Position numbers and translations under genes: made by a program. A stretch of 64,000 nucleotides of DNA from Gammaproteobacteria bacterium (GTDB lineage: Bacteria; Pseudomonadota; Gammaproteobacteria; Pseudomonadales; JADFDG01), in assembly GCA_018262975.1 (NCBI GenBank), contig JADFDG010000003.1:212313-276312 (forward strand), written 5' to 3'. Shown piece after piece: positions 20,227-29,488 of the stretch (positions within the stretch are counted from its first letter, which is position 1; every line of letters begins with the position of its first letter). The notes beneath the pieces were generated by a model. The model saw only the letters and a list, made by a program, of their open reading frames with translations, did no database searches and was not told the DNA's origin.

Positions 20227-21444
20227 TCAGGCGCGGCGGAACACCAGCGTGGCGTTGGTGCCGCCGAAGCCGAAGCTGTTGGACATCACCGTGGTGAGCT
20301 TCGCGTTGTCTACGCGCTGCAGCACGATCGGCAGGCCCTCGGCCTTCTCGTCCAGCGTCTCGATGTTGGCCGAGGCGGCGATGAAGTCTTCCTGCAGCAT
20401 CAGCAGCGAGTAGATGGCTTCATGCACGCCGGCGGCGCCCAGCGAGTGGCCCGACAGCGACTTGGTGGAGCTGATCGGCGGTACCGTCTTGCCGGCAAAG
20501 GTCTCGCGGATGGCGCCCAGCTCTGCCACGTCGCCCACCGGCGTCGAGGTGCCGTGCGCATTGATGTAGTCGATGGGGGTGTCCACGGTGGCCATGGCCA
20601 TCTTCATGCAGCGCATGGCGCCTTCGCCGCTCGGGGCCACCATGTCGGCGCCGTCGCTGGTCAGGCCGTAGCCGACCAGTTCGGCGAGGATCTTCGCGCC
20701 GCGCTTCTTCGCGTGCTCGTATTCCTCCAGCACCAGCATGCCGCCGCCGCCGGCGATGACGAAGCCGTCACGGTTGGCGTCGTAGGCGCGCGAGGCTTTG
20801 TCCGGGGTGTCGTTGCGCCCGGCGGAGAGGGCGCCCATGGCGTCGAACAGGCAGGACAGCGTCCAGTGCTCTTCCTCGCCGCCACCGGCGAACACGATGT
20901 CCTGCTTGCCGGACTGGATCATCTCCATGCCGTTGCCGATGCAGTGCGCGCTGGTGGCGCAGGCCGACGAGATGGAATAGTTCACGCCGCGGATCTGGAA
21001 CGAGGTGGCGAGGCACGCCGACACCGTGCTGCTCATGGTGCGCGGCACCATGTACGGGCCGACGCGGCGGATGCCCTTTTCACGGAGGATGTCCGCCGCC
21101 TCGACCAGGTTCTGGCTGGAGGCGCCGCCGGAGCCGGCGATCACGCCGGTGCGGTCGCTGGAAACCTGCTCCGGGGTCAGGCCGGCCTGGGCGATGGCTT
21201 CCTTCAGGGCGATGTACGCGTAGGCGGCGGCGTCGCCCATGAAGCGGCGCTGCTTGCGGTCGATCAGCGCGTCCATGTCCAGGTTCACCACCTGGCCGGC
21301 CACCTGCGAGCGCATGCCGCGCTCCTTGTACTCTTCCTTGTAGCGGATGCCGCTTTTTCCTTCGCGCAGGGAGGCGAGCACCTCGTGCTGGTTGTTGCCG
21401 AGGCTGCAGACGATGCCCATGCCGGTGACGACGACGCGACGCAT
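20227..21444 (-). CDS. fabB: 3-oxoacyl-ACP synthase I
   Basis: Condensing enzyme of 405 aa for elongating unsaturated and saturated acyl-ACPs. The nucleophile is C162 in [14 protein letters not shown]. The two catalytic histidines lie in [12 protein letters not shown] and [15 protein letters not shown], and the C-terminal glycine-rich [14 protein letters not shown] is intact. The adjacent fabA supports FabB rather than FabF. It lies 28 bases downstream of fabA and is probably co-transcribed as fabAB, as in Pseudomonas, the anaerobic unsaturated fatty acid route. Confidence 0.96.
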   Translation of the reverse strand: MRRVVVTGMGIVCSLGNNQHEVLASLREGKSGIRYKEEYKERGMRSQVAGQVVNLDMDALIDRKQRRFMGDAAAYAYIALKEAIAQAGLTPEQVSSDRTGVIAGSGGASSQNLVEAADILREKGIRRVGPYMVPRTMSSTVSACLATSFQIRGVNYSISSACATSAHCIGNGMEMIQSGKQDIVFAGGGEEEHWTLSCLFDAMGALSAGRNDTPDKASRAYDANRDGFVIAGGGGMLVLEEYEHAKKRGAKILAELVGYGLTSDGADMVAPSGEGAMRCMKMAMATVDTPIDYINAHGTSTPVGDVAELGAIRETFAGKTVPPISSTKSLSGHSLGAAGVHEAIYSLLMLQEDFIAASANIETLDEKAEGLPIVLQRVDNAKLTTVMSNSFGFGGTNATLVFRRA

Positions 21445-21472
21445 GTAACGTTACTCCAGGTTTGACGCAGGA

Positions 21473-21988
21473 TCAGAAATTGTCGGTGGAGGTGAACAGC
21501 CCCACCTTGAGGTCGGTGGCGGTGTAGATCTCGCGGCCGTCCACGTACACGTGGCCGTCGGCCACGCCCATCACCAGCTTGCGCTGGATGACGCGGCTCA
21601 GGTGCAGGTGGTAGGTCACCTTCTTCGCCGTGGGCAGCACCTGCCCGAAGAACTTGATCTCGCCCGAGCCCAGAGCGCGGCCGCGGCCGGGACTGCCGGC
21701 CCAGCCCAGGTAGAAACCCACCAGCTGCCACATGGCGTCCACGCCCAGGCAGCCCGGCATCACCGGGTCGGATTCGAAGTGGCACTTGAAGAACCACAGG
21801 TCCGGGTTGATGTCGAACTCGGCGATGATCTCGCCCTTGCCGTGCTTGCCACCGGTGCTGTTGATCTCGGTGATGCGGTCCACCATCAGCATGGGCGGCA
21901 GCGGCAGGCGGGCATTGCCCGGGCCGAACATGGTGCCGTGGCTGCAGGTGAGGAGCTCGTCGCGGGTGAAGCTGTTCTTGCGATCCAT
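21473..21988 (-). CDS. fabA: 3-hydroxydecanoyl-ACP dehydratase/isomerase
   Basis: Bifunctional dehydratase/isomerase of 171 aa that introduces the cis double bond at the C10 stage. Catalytic H70 is in [14 protein letters not shown], with D84 in the following [15 protein letters not shown], as in E. coli FabA (172 aa). The frame extends to 22165, but the ATG at 21988 gives the family N-terminus ([13 protein letters not shown]). A small hairpin GGGGC-AAA-GCCCC lies 22 bases upstream of the start, in the leader. FabB follows immediately. Confidence 0.97.
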   Translation of the reverse strand: MDRKNSFTRDELLTCSHGTMFGPGNARLPLPPMLMVDRITEINSTGGKHGKGEIIAEFDINPDLWFFKCHFESDPVMPGCLGVDAMWQLVGFYLGWAGSPGRGRALGSGEIKFFGQVLPTAKKVTYHLHLSRVIQRKLVMGVADGHVYVDGREIYTATDLKVGLFTSTDNF

Positions 21989-22080
21989 CGGTAGCAATAT
22001 CCGGTGAGCGGGGCAAAGCCCCTGATTTTCAAGGCCGTAATGGCAAGATTTGTGCGCCGGGCGATGATAGCAAAGGGGTC

Positions 22081-22110
22081 TTGCGGCACGACCGTACGGT
22101 CGCCGCGCAA
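22081..22110. promoter_or_regulatory. Long palindrome in the fabA-ccmF divergent gap
   Basis: CGACCGTACGGTCG at 22089-22102 is a perfect 14-base palindrome, extended by outer TTGC and GCAA arms into an imperfect 30-base dyad. It lies about 100 bases upstream of fabA and 140 bases upstream of ccmF, where a repressor of unsaturated fatty acid synthesis could act. No known operator consensus was matched. Confidence 0.5.
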
Positions 22111-22246
22111 GCGTTAGCAAATGTGTTTCCCCCGGCCTGCGGCAGGGGCATTCCCCGGTCCTCACACCGGCTGCACGCGGTGTTTGGACAATCAGCCGCC
22201 GGCGCTTATCATCCGCGCCTGTTCCCTCACTACCGGGCCTGCCACC

Positions 22247-24223
22247 GTGTTAGCCGAGATCGGGCATTTCGCGCTCGTCGTCGCCCTGGTCGTTGCCGCC
22301 GTGCAGGGGGTCTTCCCGCTCGCCGGCGCCGCGCAGCGTTCCTCCGCCCTTATGGCCATCGCCCGACCGGCGGCATTGCTGCAGTTCGCCTTCCTGGCGC
22401 TGTCGTTTGCCTGCCTGGTGGCGTTGTTCCTCGCCAACGATTTCACCGTGGCCTACGTGGCCGGCAACTCCAACTCCATGCTGCCCTGGTACTACCGCGT
22501 GTCGGCGGTGTGGGGCGGCCACGAGGGCTCGCTGTTGCTGTGGGGCCTGACGCTCGGCGGCTGGAGCGCGGCGGTGGCACTGACCGGGCGCACGCTGCCG
22601 CGCACCGTGGTGTCGCGCGTGCTGGGCGTGATGGGACTGGTGTCGGTGGGCTTCCTGTCGTTCACGCTGTTCACCTCCAGTCCGTTCGCGCGCAACCTGC
22701 CGTTCTTCCCGGTGGACGGCAACGACCTCAACCCGCTGCTGCAGGACTTCGGCCTGATCGTTCACCCGCCGATGCTGTACATGGGTTACGTCGGTTTCTC
22801 GGTGGCCTTCGCCTTCGCCATCGCCGGCCTGCTGGAAGGCCGGCTCGACAGCGCCTGGGCGCGCTGGTCGCGGCCGTGGACCACGGTGGCCTGGGCCTTC
22901 CTCACCGTCGGCATCTCGCTGGGCAGCTGGTGGGCGTACTACGAACTGGGCTGGGGCGGCTGGTGGTTCTGGGACCCGGTGGAGAACGCCTCGCTGATGC
23001 CCTGGCTGGCGGGCACCGCACTGATGCATTCGCTGGCGGTCACCGAGAAGCGCGGGGTGTTCCGCGCCTGGACCGTGTTGCTGGCCATCCTCGCCTTCGG
23101 CCTGAGCCTGCTCGGTACCTTTCTGGTGCGTTCCGGCGTGCTGACCAGCGTGCACGCGTTCGCCAGTGATCCCACCCGCGGCATGTTCGTGCTGGGCCTG
23201 CTCACCGTGCTGGTGGGCGGTGCGCTGGCGATCTTTGCCTGGCGCGCGCAATCGCTGAAGGCGGAAGGCAGCTACGCGCTGGTGTCGCGCGAGACGCTGC
23301 TTCTGGGCAACAACATCCTGCTGATGGTCATCCTGGCCATGGTGTTCCTCGGCACGCTGTTCCCGCTGATCACCGAGGCCTTCGATGCCGGCCGCATCTC
23401 GGTCGGCCCGCCGTACTTCAACGCGCTGTTCGCGCCGCTGGCGATGGCGCTGATGGCGCTGCTGGCATTCGGCGCGCACGCGCGCTGGAAAGGCCATCCG
23501 GCTGCATCGCTGCTGCGCGAGCAGGCCGCGCCGGCGGCCGTCGGTGCCGGTGCGGGCATCGTGCTGGGCGCTTTGCTGCTCACCGCCGATCACCTGGTGG
23601 CCATTGCCGCCGTCGCCATCGCCGGCGCGGTGGCCGGCACCCACATCGTCGACCTGGTGCGCAAGGTGCGCAGCGCGCGCGCCGGCGTGGTGGCGGGTTT
23701 TGCGCGCCTGTCGCGCAGTTACAAGGGCATGTGGCTGGCGCACATGGGCATCGTCGTCACCGCCATCGGCATCGCGCTGGTGTCCGGCGCCGAACACGCG
23801 CGCAACGTGCGCATGGCCGTGGGCGACAGCGTCGAACTCGGTGACTTCCGTTACCAGCTCACCGGCCTCGAGGCGGTGAAGGGTCCCAACTACGACGGCA
23901 CCCGCGCGCACGTGGCCATCTACCGCGGCGACCGCCTGATCGACACCCTGCACCCGGAGAAGCGCCGTTACGTGGTGCAGCGCAACGTGATGACCGAGGC
24001 GGGCATCGAGGCCGGCCCGTGGCGCGACCACTACGTGTCGCTGGGCGAGGCACTGGGCGGCGACGCCTGGTCGCTGCGCGTGCAGCAGAAACCGTTCATG
24101 CGCTGGGTGTGGGGCGGTTCGCTGCTGATGGCCTTCGGTGGCCTGTGGGCGATCCTCGACCGCCGCTATCGCCTGGCCGGGCGCACCCTGAAGGCCGGTG
24201 TGGCCGGGGAGGGCCGCGCATGA
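22247..24223 (+). CDS. ccmF: Cytochrome c maturation heme lyase subunit CcmF
   Basis: Polytopic inner-membrane protein of 658 aa that, with CcmH and CcmI, attaches heme from holo-CcmE to apocytochrome c. The tryptophan-rich WWD domain is visible ([20 protein letters not shown]), and many hydrophobic segments carry the conserved periplasmic histidines, such as [14 protein letters not shown]. The frame is open upstream, but the GTG at 22247 starts the family N-terminus ([13 protein letters not shown]) and gives the usual length. The next gene overlaps its stop by four bases. Confidence 0.95.
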   Translation: MLAEIGHFALVVALVVAAVQGVFPLAGAAQRSSALMAIARPAALLQFAFLALSFACLVALFLANDFTVAYVAGNSNSMLPWYYRVSAVWGGHEGSLLLWGLTLGGWSAAVALTGRTLPRTVVSRVLGVMGLVSVGFLSFTLFTSSPFARNLPFFPVDGNDLNPLLQDFGLIVHPPMLYMGYVGFSVAFAFAIAGLLEGRLDSAWARWSRPWTTVAWAFLTVGISLGSWWAYYELGWGGWWFWDPVENASLMPWLAGTALMHSLAVTEKRGVFRAWTVLLAILAFGLSLLGTFLVRSGVLTSVHAFASDPTRGMFVLGLLTVLVGGALAIFAWRAQSLKAEGSYALVSRETLLLGNNILLMVILAMVFLGTLFPLITEAFDAGRISVGPPYFNALFAPLAMALMALLAFGAHARWKGHPAASLLREQAAPAAVGAGAGIVLGALLLTADHLVAIAAVAIAGAVAGTHIVDLVRKVRSARAGVVAGFARLSRSYKGMWLAHMGIVVTAIGIALVSGAEHARNVRMAVGDSVELGDFRYQLTGLEAVKGPNYDGTRAHVAIYRGDRLIDTLHPEKRRYVVQRNVMTEAGIEAGPWRDHYVSLGEALGGDAWSLRVQQKPFMRWVWGGSLLMAFGGLWAILDRRYRLAGRTLKAGVAGEGRA

Positions 24224-24753
24224 AACGCGTCCTGGTGTTCGCGCTGCCGTTGCTGGCCTTCCTGGCGCTGGCCGTGCTGTTCCTGTCGCGCATCGGCGAG
24301 AACAGCGATGCGTTGCCCACCGCGCTGGCCGGCAAGCCGCTGCCGGCCTTCAGCCTGCCGTCGCTGGATGGCGGCACCGTCACCCAGGCCGACCTCAAGG
24401 GCCCGTTGCTGCTCAACGTGTGGGGCACCTGGTGCCCGTCCTGCTACGACGAACATCCCTACCTGCTCGAACTGGCCCGCCAGGGCGTGGTGATCGTCGG
24501 CCTGAACTACAAGGATGAAGTGCCGGCGGCGCGCGATTTCCTCGTCCGCCTGGGCTCGCCGTACCGGCAGGTGATCGTCGATGCCGAGGGCACGCTGGGT
24601 CTCGACCTGGGCGTGTATGGCGCGCCGGAAACCTTCGTGATTGACGCCCAGGGCCGCGTGCTGCACCGCGTCACCGGGGTGGTCACGCCGGAGAATTTCG
24701 CCGCCGAGATCGCCCCGCTGTTGAAGCCGGCCGCGGAGGGCAGCGCGCCATGA
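24220..24753 (+). CDS. ccmG: Thiol:disulfide oxidoreductase CcmG/DsbE
   Basis: Membrane-anchored periplasmic thioredoxin-like protein of 177 aa that keeps the apocytochrome CxxCH cysteines reduced. N-terminal anchor at residues 4-23; the active site is C72 and C75 in WGTWCPSCYDEHP. The GVYGAPETFVID segment carries the cis-proline and acidic insert typical of DsbE. The start ATG overlaps the ccmF stop; the stop overlaps the ccmH start, so ccmF-G-H-I is a tightly coupled operon. Confidence 0.95.
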   Translation: MKRVLVFALPLLAFLALAVLFLSRIGENSDALPTALAGKPLPAFSLPSLDGGTVTQADLKGPLLLNVWGTWCPSCYDEHPYLLELARQGVVIVGLNYKDEVPAARDFLVRLGSPYRQVIVDAEGTLGLDLGVYGAPETFVIDAQGRVLHRVTGVVTPENFAAEIAPLLKPAAEGSAP

Positions 24754-25244
24754 TGCACCGCCTGGTCGCCACCCTCGTGCTGCTGTTCGCCGCGGTGTGC
24801 GCACGCGCCGAGAATTTCGACGTCTATCCCTTCGAGTCGCAGGACGAGGAAGCGCGTTTCGAGCGCCTGACCCACGAACTGCGTTGCCCGAAGTGCCAGA
24901 ACCAGTCCATCGCCGATTCCAACGCCCCCATCGCCCAGGACCTGCGCAAGCGCACCTATGAACTGGTGCGCGAGGGCCGCAGCGATGATGAAGTGGTCTC
25001 CTACCTGAAGGAGCGCTACGGCGAGTTCATCACCTACAAGCCGGCGTTCAACGCCGTCACCTCGTTGCTGTGGGGCGGGCCGTTCCTGCTGCTGGCGGTG
25101 GTGGTCGTGGTGCTGTTGCTGCGCCGTCGCCGGCTGGCCGCTGCCAGCGGCACCGATGTTGTCGCCCCGGTGCCGGTGCAGGCGCCCGATCCGCGGCAGG
25201 TGCGCGACATCCTCGCCCGCTACGACGAGGAGGACCGCCGGTGA
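24750..25244 (+). CDS. ccmH: Cytochrome c maturation protein CcmH (N-terminal type)
   Basis: Protein of 164 aa of the short CcmH/CycL type. Signal peptide (residues 1-20), then the redox motif C46-x-x-C49 in ELRCPKCQNQSIADSNAPIA, the three-helix domain, and one C-terminal membrane segment (about 107-126, GGPFLLLAVVVVVLLLRRRR). It exchanges disulfides with apocytochrome and CcmG. In E. coli this domain is fused to a CcmI-like part; here the two are separate genes, as in Pseudomonas. Confidence 0.95.
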   Translation: MMHRLVATLVLLFAAVCARAENFDVYPFESQDEEARFERLTHELRCPKCQNQSIADSNAPIAQDLRKRTYELVREGRSDDEVVSYLKERYGEFITYKPAFNAVTSLLWGGPFLLLAVVVVVLLLRRRRLAAASGTDVVAPVPVQAPDPRQVRDILARYDEEDRR

Positions 25245-26470
25245 TCCTGTTCCTGCTGCTTGCCGTTTCGCTTGCCCTGGTTGCCGCCGTGGTGCTGGTG
25301 GTGGCGGTCCGCCGCGCGCGTACCATCGATGTCGATCGTGCGCGAGTCAATGTCGCCATTTTCCGCGAGCGCAAGGCGGAGCTGGATGCCGACCTGGCTG
25401 CCGGCCGCATCGGCACTGACCAGCATGCCGCCCTGCTCGGCGAACTGGAGCGCATGCTGGTCGACGACGTGGAAGGTTCCGCGCCCGCGCTCACCGCCGC
25501 TTACGTGCCTTCACGCACGCTGTCCGTTGCGTTGCTGGTGCTGGTGCCGCTGCTGTCGATCGCGCTCTACGTGGCCACCGGGTTCGATGCCGACACCCGT
25601 GACTGGCTGGAACTGGAAGCGCGCAGCGACGAACTGGCGGCACTGCCGCAGCCGCTCACCGCCGAGTCGGTGGCCGGCAGCGGGCTGTCGCTCACCGACG
25701 CTGCGCGCCTGACCCAGGCCAACCTGCGCTTCAACCCGGCCGAGGCCGAGCGCTGGTTCAATCTCGGCATCACCTGGCTGGAACTCGATTCGCCGCTGGG
25801 CGTCGATGCGCTGCGCACGGCCCAGCGCCTGGCGCCGGAACGCCTCGATTACGCCATCACCCTGGCGCGCGTCGACCTTGCGCTCAACGGCGGTCGCCTC
25901 ACCGAGGAAAGCCGCGCACTGCTCGATGGCGTGCTGGCGCGCGAGCCGGCGCACCAGGGTGTGCTGATGGTCTACGGTGCCGCGGCGTTCGAGAGCGGCG
26001 ACTACGCGCTGGCGGTGCAGCACTGGGGCGCGCTGCTGGCACAGATCGATCCGCAGTCCGAAGGCGCCGGCATGTTGCGGCGCAGTATCGCGGTGGCCAG
26101 TGAGCGCGCCGCCAAGGTGGCATCGGGCAGCGGTGCCATCCCGGTGCGCGTGTCGCTGGCGCCCACCATTGGCGCGGTGCCTGACAACGCCACGCTGTTC
26201 GTCATCGTGCGCGCCGCCGGTGGGCCGCCGATGCCGATCGCGGCGAAGAAGCTGTCGCCGGCGCTGCCGGTGGAAGTCACCCTCACCGACGCCGACCAGA
26301 TGATGCCCGGTGCGCCGCTGGCCGAGCGTGGCCCGCTGGAGGTGCGCGCGCGCCTGTCCCTGTCGGGTACCCCGATGCCGGGCCCCGGGGACATCGAGAG
26401 TGCGCCGGTGCCGGTCAGCTTCCCCGTGGACGCACCGGTCACGCTGCTGCTCGACCGCCGGGTTCCCTGA
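25241..26470 (+). CDS. ccmI: Cytochrome c maturation TPR protein CcmI
   Basis: Protein of 409 aa. Two N-terminal membrane helices (about 1-20 and 88-108) flank a cytoplasmic loop with RARTIDVDRARVNVAIFRERKAELDADLAAGRI. TPR-like helices follow (WFNLGITWLELDSPLGVDALRTAQRLAP), then a C-terminal beta domain. CcmI is the apocytochrome chaperone that delivers substrate to CcmFH. The start is a GTG overlapping the ccmH stop. ccmABCDE are not in the window and must be elsewhere. Confidence 0.92.
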   Translation: MILFLLLAVSLALVAAVVLVVAVRRARTIDVDRARVNVAIFRERKAELDADLAAGRIGTDQHAALLGELERMLVDDVEGSAPALTAAYVPSRTLSVALLVLVPLLSIALYVATGFDADTRDWLELEARSDELAALPQPLTAESVAGSGLSLTDAARLTQANLRFNPAEAERWFNLGITWLELDSPLGVDALRTAQRLAPERLDYAITLARVDLALNGGRLTEESRALLDGVLAREPAHQGVLMVYGAAAFESGDYALAVQHWGALLAQIDPQSEGAGMLRRSIAVASERAAKVASGSGAIPVRVSLAPTIGAVPDNATLFVIVRAAGGPPMPIAAKKLSPALPVEVTLTDADQMMPGAPLAERGPLEVRARLSLSGTPMPGPGDIESAPVPVSFPVDAPVTLLLDRRVP

Positions 26471-27256
<786 letters not shown>

Positions 27257-27268
27257 TCACCCGCTTTT

Positions 27269-27291
27269 GTAGCGAGGGGGCCATGCCCCGA
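27269..27291 (+). repeat. GTAG-hairpin repeat (REP), unit 1 of 3
   Basis: Begins GTAGCGAGGGGGCC, 13 bases after the adk stop. The C-tract is one base shorter than in the other copies, so the hairpin stem is slightly weakened. Confidence 0.88.
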
Positions 27292-27301
27292 TCACGCACT
27301 T

Positions 27302-27325
27302 GTAGCGAGGGGGCCATGCCCCCGA
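27302..27325 (+). repeat. GTAG-hairpin repeat (REP), unit 2 of 3
   Basis: Full-length plus copy in direct orientation to unit 1, ten bases further on. It lies immediately before the adk terminator. Confidence 0.9.
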
Positions 27326-27330
27326 CCCGA

Positions 27331-27356
27331 AAGGGAGGCTCCGGCCTCCCTTTTTC
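27331..27356 (+). terminator. Rho-independent terminator after adk
   Basis: GGGAGGC, loop TCCG, GCCTCCC, then five T. The seven-pair stem is perfect. It sits between REP units 2 and 3 and separates adk from hemH. Confidence 0.93.
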
Positions 27357-27378
27357 GTTTCCGCTCCGGTAAAAGACG

Positions 27379-27402
27379 TCGGGGGCATGGCCCCCTCGCT
27401 AC
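27379..27402 (-). repeat. GTAG-hairpin repeat (REP), unit 3 of 3
   Basis: Minus copy ending GGCCCCCTCGCTAC, 31 bases before the hemH ATG. With unit 2 it brackets the adk terminator as an inverted pair, so an intact REPIN appears to contain or surround the terminator. Confidence 0.9.
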
Positions 27403-27433
27403 ACGCCAAGCGATCACCAACAGGAGTGCAGGC

Positions 27434-28414
27434 ATGTCGTCGCCGCCGTACAAGCCCGATATCGCGGTCGTGCTCGTCAATCTCGGTACGCCGGAGGCGC
27501 CCACGCCGTCCGCCGTGCGTCGCTACCTGCGCGAGTTCCTGTCCGACCGTCGCGTGGTGGAGGCACCGCGCCTGGTCTGGTGGTTCGTGTTGAACTGCAT
27601 CGTGCTGCTCACCCGCCCGCGACGGGTGGCGAAGCTCTACGCATCCATCTGGACGCCGCAGGGTTCGCCGCTGGCCGTCCATACGCGCGCGCTGGCCGAC
27701 AAGGTACAGGCGCAGCTCGCTGATCCGCGCATCCGCGTGCACGCGGCCATGACCTATGGCGAGCCGGCGTTGTCCTCGCTGCTGTGGCGCCTGGAGACGG
27801 AGGGCGTGAACCGCGTGCTGGTGCTGCCGCTTTATCCACAGTACTCGGCAACGACCACCGGTGCGGTTGTGGATATCGTCGCGCGCTACCTGCTGGCCAC
27901 CCGCCGTGCGCCCGACCTGCGCATCGTGCGCGACTACTGCGATCGCCCCGCCTATCTCGACGCCATCGCCGATTCCATCCGCGCGCACGCACCGCTCGCG
28001 GCCGACGAACGGCTGGTTTTTTCCTTCCACGGCATTCCGCAGTCGTATGCCGACAAGGGCGATCCGTACCCCGAATGCTGCGCGGCGACGGCGCGCGGCA
28101 TTGCCGATCGTCTCGGTGGCAGCGCCTGGGAAATGACGTTCCAGTCCCGTTTCGGCAGTCAGCCCTGGCTGCAGCCGTACCTCGACGAGCGCCTCGCGGC
28201 ACTGCCGAAGGAGGGGGTGAAAGCGGTGCGGGTGGTCTGCCCGGGGTTCGCCGCCGACTGCCTGGAGACCCTCGAGGAGGTCGCTGAAGAGAACCGCGAG
28301 GGGTTCCTGCATGCCGGCGGTGAACGGTATGCCTACGTGCCCGCGCTGAACGATTCGCCGGCCCACGTGGCACTCGTCAGCGACCTGGTGCGCGAACACG
28401 CCGCCGGTTGGTGA
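27434..28414 (+). CDS. hemH: Ferrochelatase
   Basis: Enzyme of 326 aa that inserts ferrous iron into protoporphyrin IX, the last step of heme synthesis. Signature segments are VVLVNLGTPEAPT at the N-terminus, the active-site FSFHGIPQSYADKGDPY (metal-binding His), and PLYPQYSATTTGAV. The iron-sulfur cysteines of some ferrochelatases are not obvious. AGGAG lies 7 bases before the ATG. No functional link to its neighbours is evident beyond the ccm genes 3 kb upstream. Confidence 0.95.
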   Translation: MSSPPYKPDIAVVLVNLGTPEAPTPSAVRRYLREFLSDRRVVEAPRLVWWFVLNCIVLLTRPRRVAKLYASIWTPQGSPLAVHTRALADKVQAQLADPRIRVHAAMTYGEPALSSLLWRLETEGVNRVLVLPLYPQYSATTTGAVVDIVARYLLATRRAPDLRIVRDYCDRPAYLDAIADSIRAHAPLAADERLVFSFHGIPQSYADKGDPYPECCAATARGIADRLGGSAWEMTFQSRFGSQPWLQPYLDERLAALPKEGVKAVRVVCPGFAADCLETLEEVAEENREGFLHAGGERYAYVPALNDSPAHVALVSDLVREHAAGW

Positions 28415-28679
28415 AAATTCATTTCACGCGGAAATTTCCGGGAAATATCTGCATTCCGCGTTTTCGCGAAGGTGCGCGCGACCACCCCGGGGCGGGGTCG
28501 CGCGCACCGCTTTCACATCCTTCCGGAAAACGTTTCGACAATGCTTCTGACCCCCGCGACGGGGATGCTTCGCACACCTAAGCCATTGAAAAGTTTTGCA
28601 CTGGTTTTTTTTTGTGCTATTTTCCGGATCGACGTCACGTCAATGGCGTCATTACCGCGGTAGCTTAGGAGAAACGAAA
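28415..28679. promoter_or_regulatory. Hairpin-rich gap and promoter of the H1-like gene
   Basis: 265 bases with an exact palindrome CGGAAATTTCCG (28429-28440). There is also a strong hairpin whose 13-base arms GGTGCGCGCGACC (28471-28483) and GGTCGCGCGCACC (28496-28508) pair perfectly but lack a T-run. Downstream is an AT-rich block with TTGAAA at 28586 and TGCTAT at 28615, a possible though poorly spaced promoter. TAGGAG at 28666-28671 is the ribosome-binding site of the next gene. Confidence 0.5.
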
Positions 28680-29348
28680 ATGGCTAAAGCCAAGAAGAAA
28701 GTGGCCCGCAAGGCCGCCCCGAAGAAAGCCAAGGTCAACGCTGCTGTTGTAGCCAAGACCGCTGGTAAGGAAGTTGCTGCTGCCTCCGCCAAGCTCAAGG
28801 CTGCGAAAGCTGCCCTGAAAGCTGCGAAGGCCGCTGCCAAGAAAGCCCGCAAGGCCAAGAGCGGCGTTGCCGAAGCGAAAGCCAAGGTGTCTGCTGCCAC
28901 GGCTGACGTGAAAGCCGCCAAGACCGGCGTGACCAAGGCCAAGAAGTCGGCCAAGGCCGCTGCTGCCAAGGCCAAGAAAGCTGCTCGCGCTGCTGCTCGC
29001 AAGGCGAAGATCGCCGAGCGCAAGGCCGCTGCCAAAGCCAAGAAAGCCGCCAAGCGCGCTGCTGCCAAGGCCAAGAAAGCTGCCAAGAAAGCCGCTGCCA
29101 AGCAGAAAGCTGCTGAGCGCAAGGCTGCCCTGAAGGCCAAGAAAGCCGCCGCCAAGGCCGCTGCCAAGGCCAAGAAGGAAGCCAAGAAGGCCAAGAAAGC
29201 CGCTCCGAAGAAAGGCGCTGCCAAAAAGGCCGCTGCCAAGAAGCCGGCTGCCAAGAAAGTAGCGAAGAAGGCTGCCAAGAAGCCGGCCCGCAAGGCCAAG
29301 GCTGTCAAGAAGGCTGCCAAGAAGCCGGCGCGCAAGGCGAAGAAGTAA
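28680..29348 (+). CDS. Lysine/alanine-rich histone H1-like protein (AlgP/Hc1 type)
   Basis: Protein of 222 aa made almost only of Lys and Ala, with some Arg, Val and Pro. It starts MAKAKKKVARKAAPKKAKV, and most of it repeats short units such as AKAKKAAKKAA; the C-terminus is KKPARKAKAVKKAAKKPARK. Proteins of this composition (Pseudomonas AlgP, Bordetella BpH1, chlamydial Hc) bind DNA through a disordered basic tail and act in nucleoid structure or transcription. No folded domain is visible. The frame is open upstream; the ATG at 28680 has TAGGAG eight bases before it. A terminator follows. Confidence 0.85.
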   Translation: MAKAKKKVARKAAPKKAKVNAAVVAKTAGKEVAAASAKLKAAKAALKAAKAAAKKARKAKSGVAEAKAKVSAATADVKAAKTGVTKAKKSAKAAAAKAKKAARAAARKAKIAERKAAAKAKKAAKRAAAKAKKAAKKAAAKQKAAERKAALKAKKAAAKAAAKAKKEAKKAKKAAPKKGAAKKAAAKKPAAKKVAKKAAKKPARKAKAVKKAAKKPARKAKK

Positions 29349-29384
29349 TTCGCCCCGCGTAAGCGGACAGCTACAAGAGTAGTC

Positions 29385-29419
29385 GAGCCCCGGGCCTTGT
29401 CCCGGGGCTCAGTCTTTTT
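29385..29419 (+). terminator. Rho-independent terminator after the H1-like gene
   Basis: GAGCCCCGGG, loop CCTTGT, CCCGGGGCTC, followed by AGTCTTTTT. A ten-pair perfect stem lies 36 bases after the stop codon. Confidence 0.93.
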
Positions 29420-29488
29420 GGGGTCGGTAAAATACCGGCAATGTCCCACCACCACTTCCGAATTCAGCCCTAGCCAGCCGCAGCCACC

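Noticed and set aside
27832..27840. Second TTATCCACA
   Set aside because: It lies inside the conserved hemH codons for the PLYPQYSA segment.
28680..29348. Tandem DNA repeat or plasmid-like low-complexity element
   Set aside because: It is a coding sequence for a histone-like protein with ribosome-binding site and terminator.
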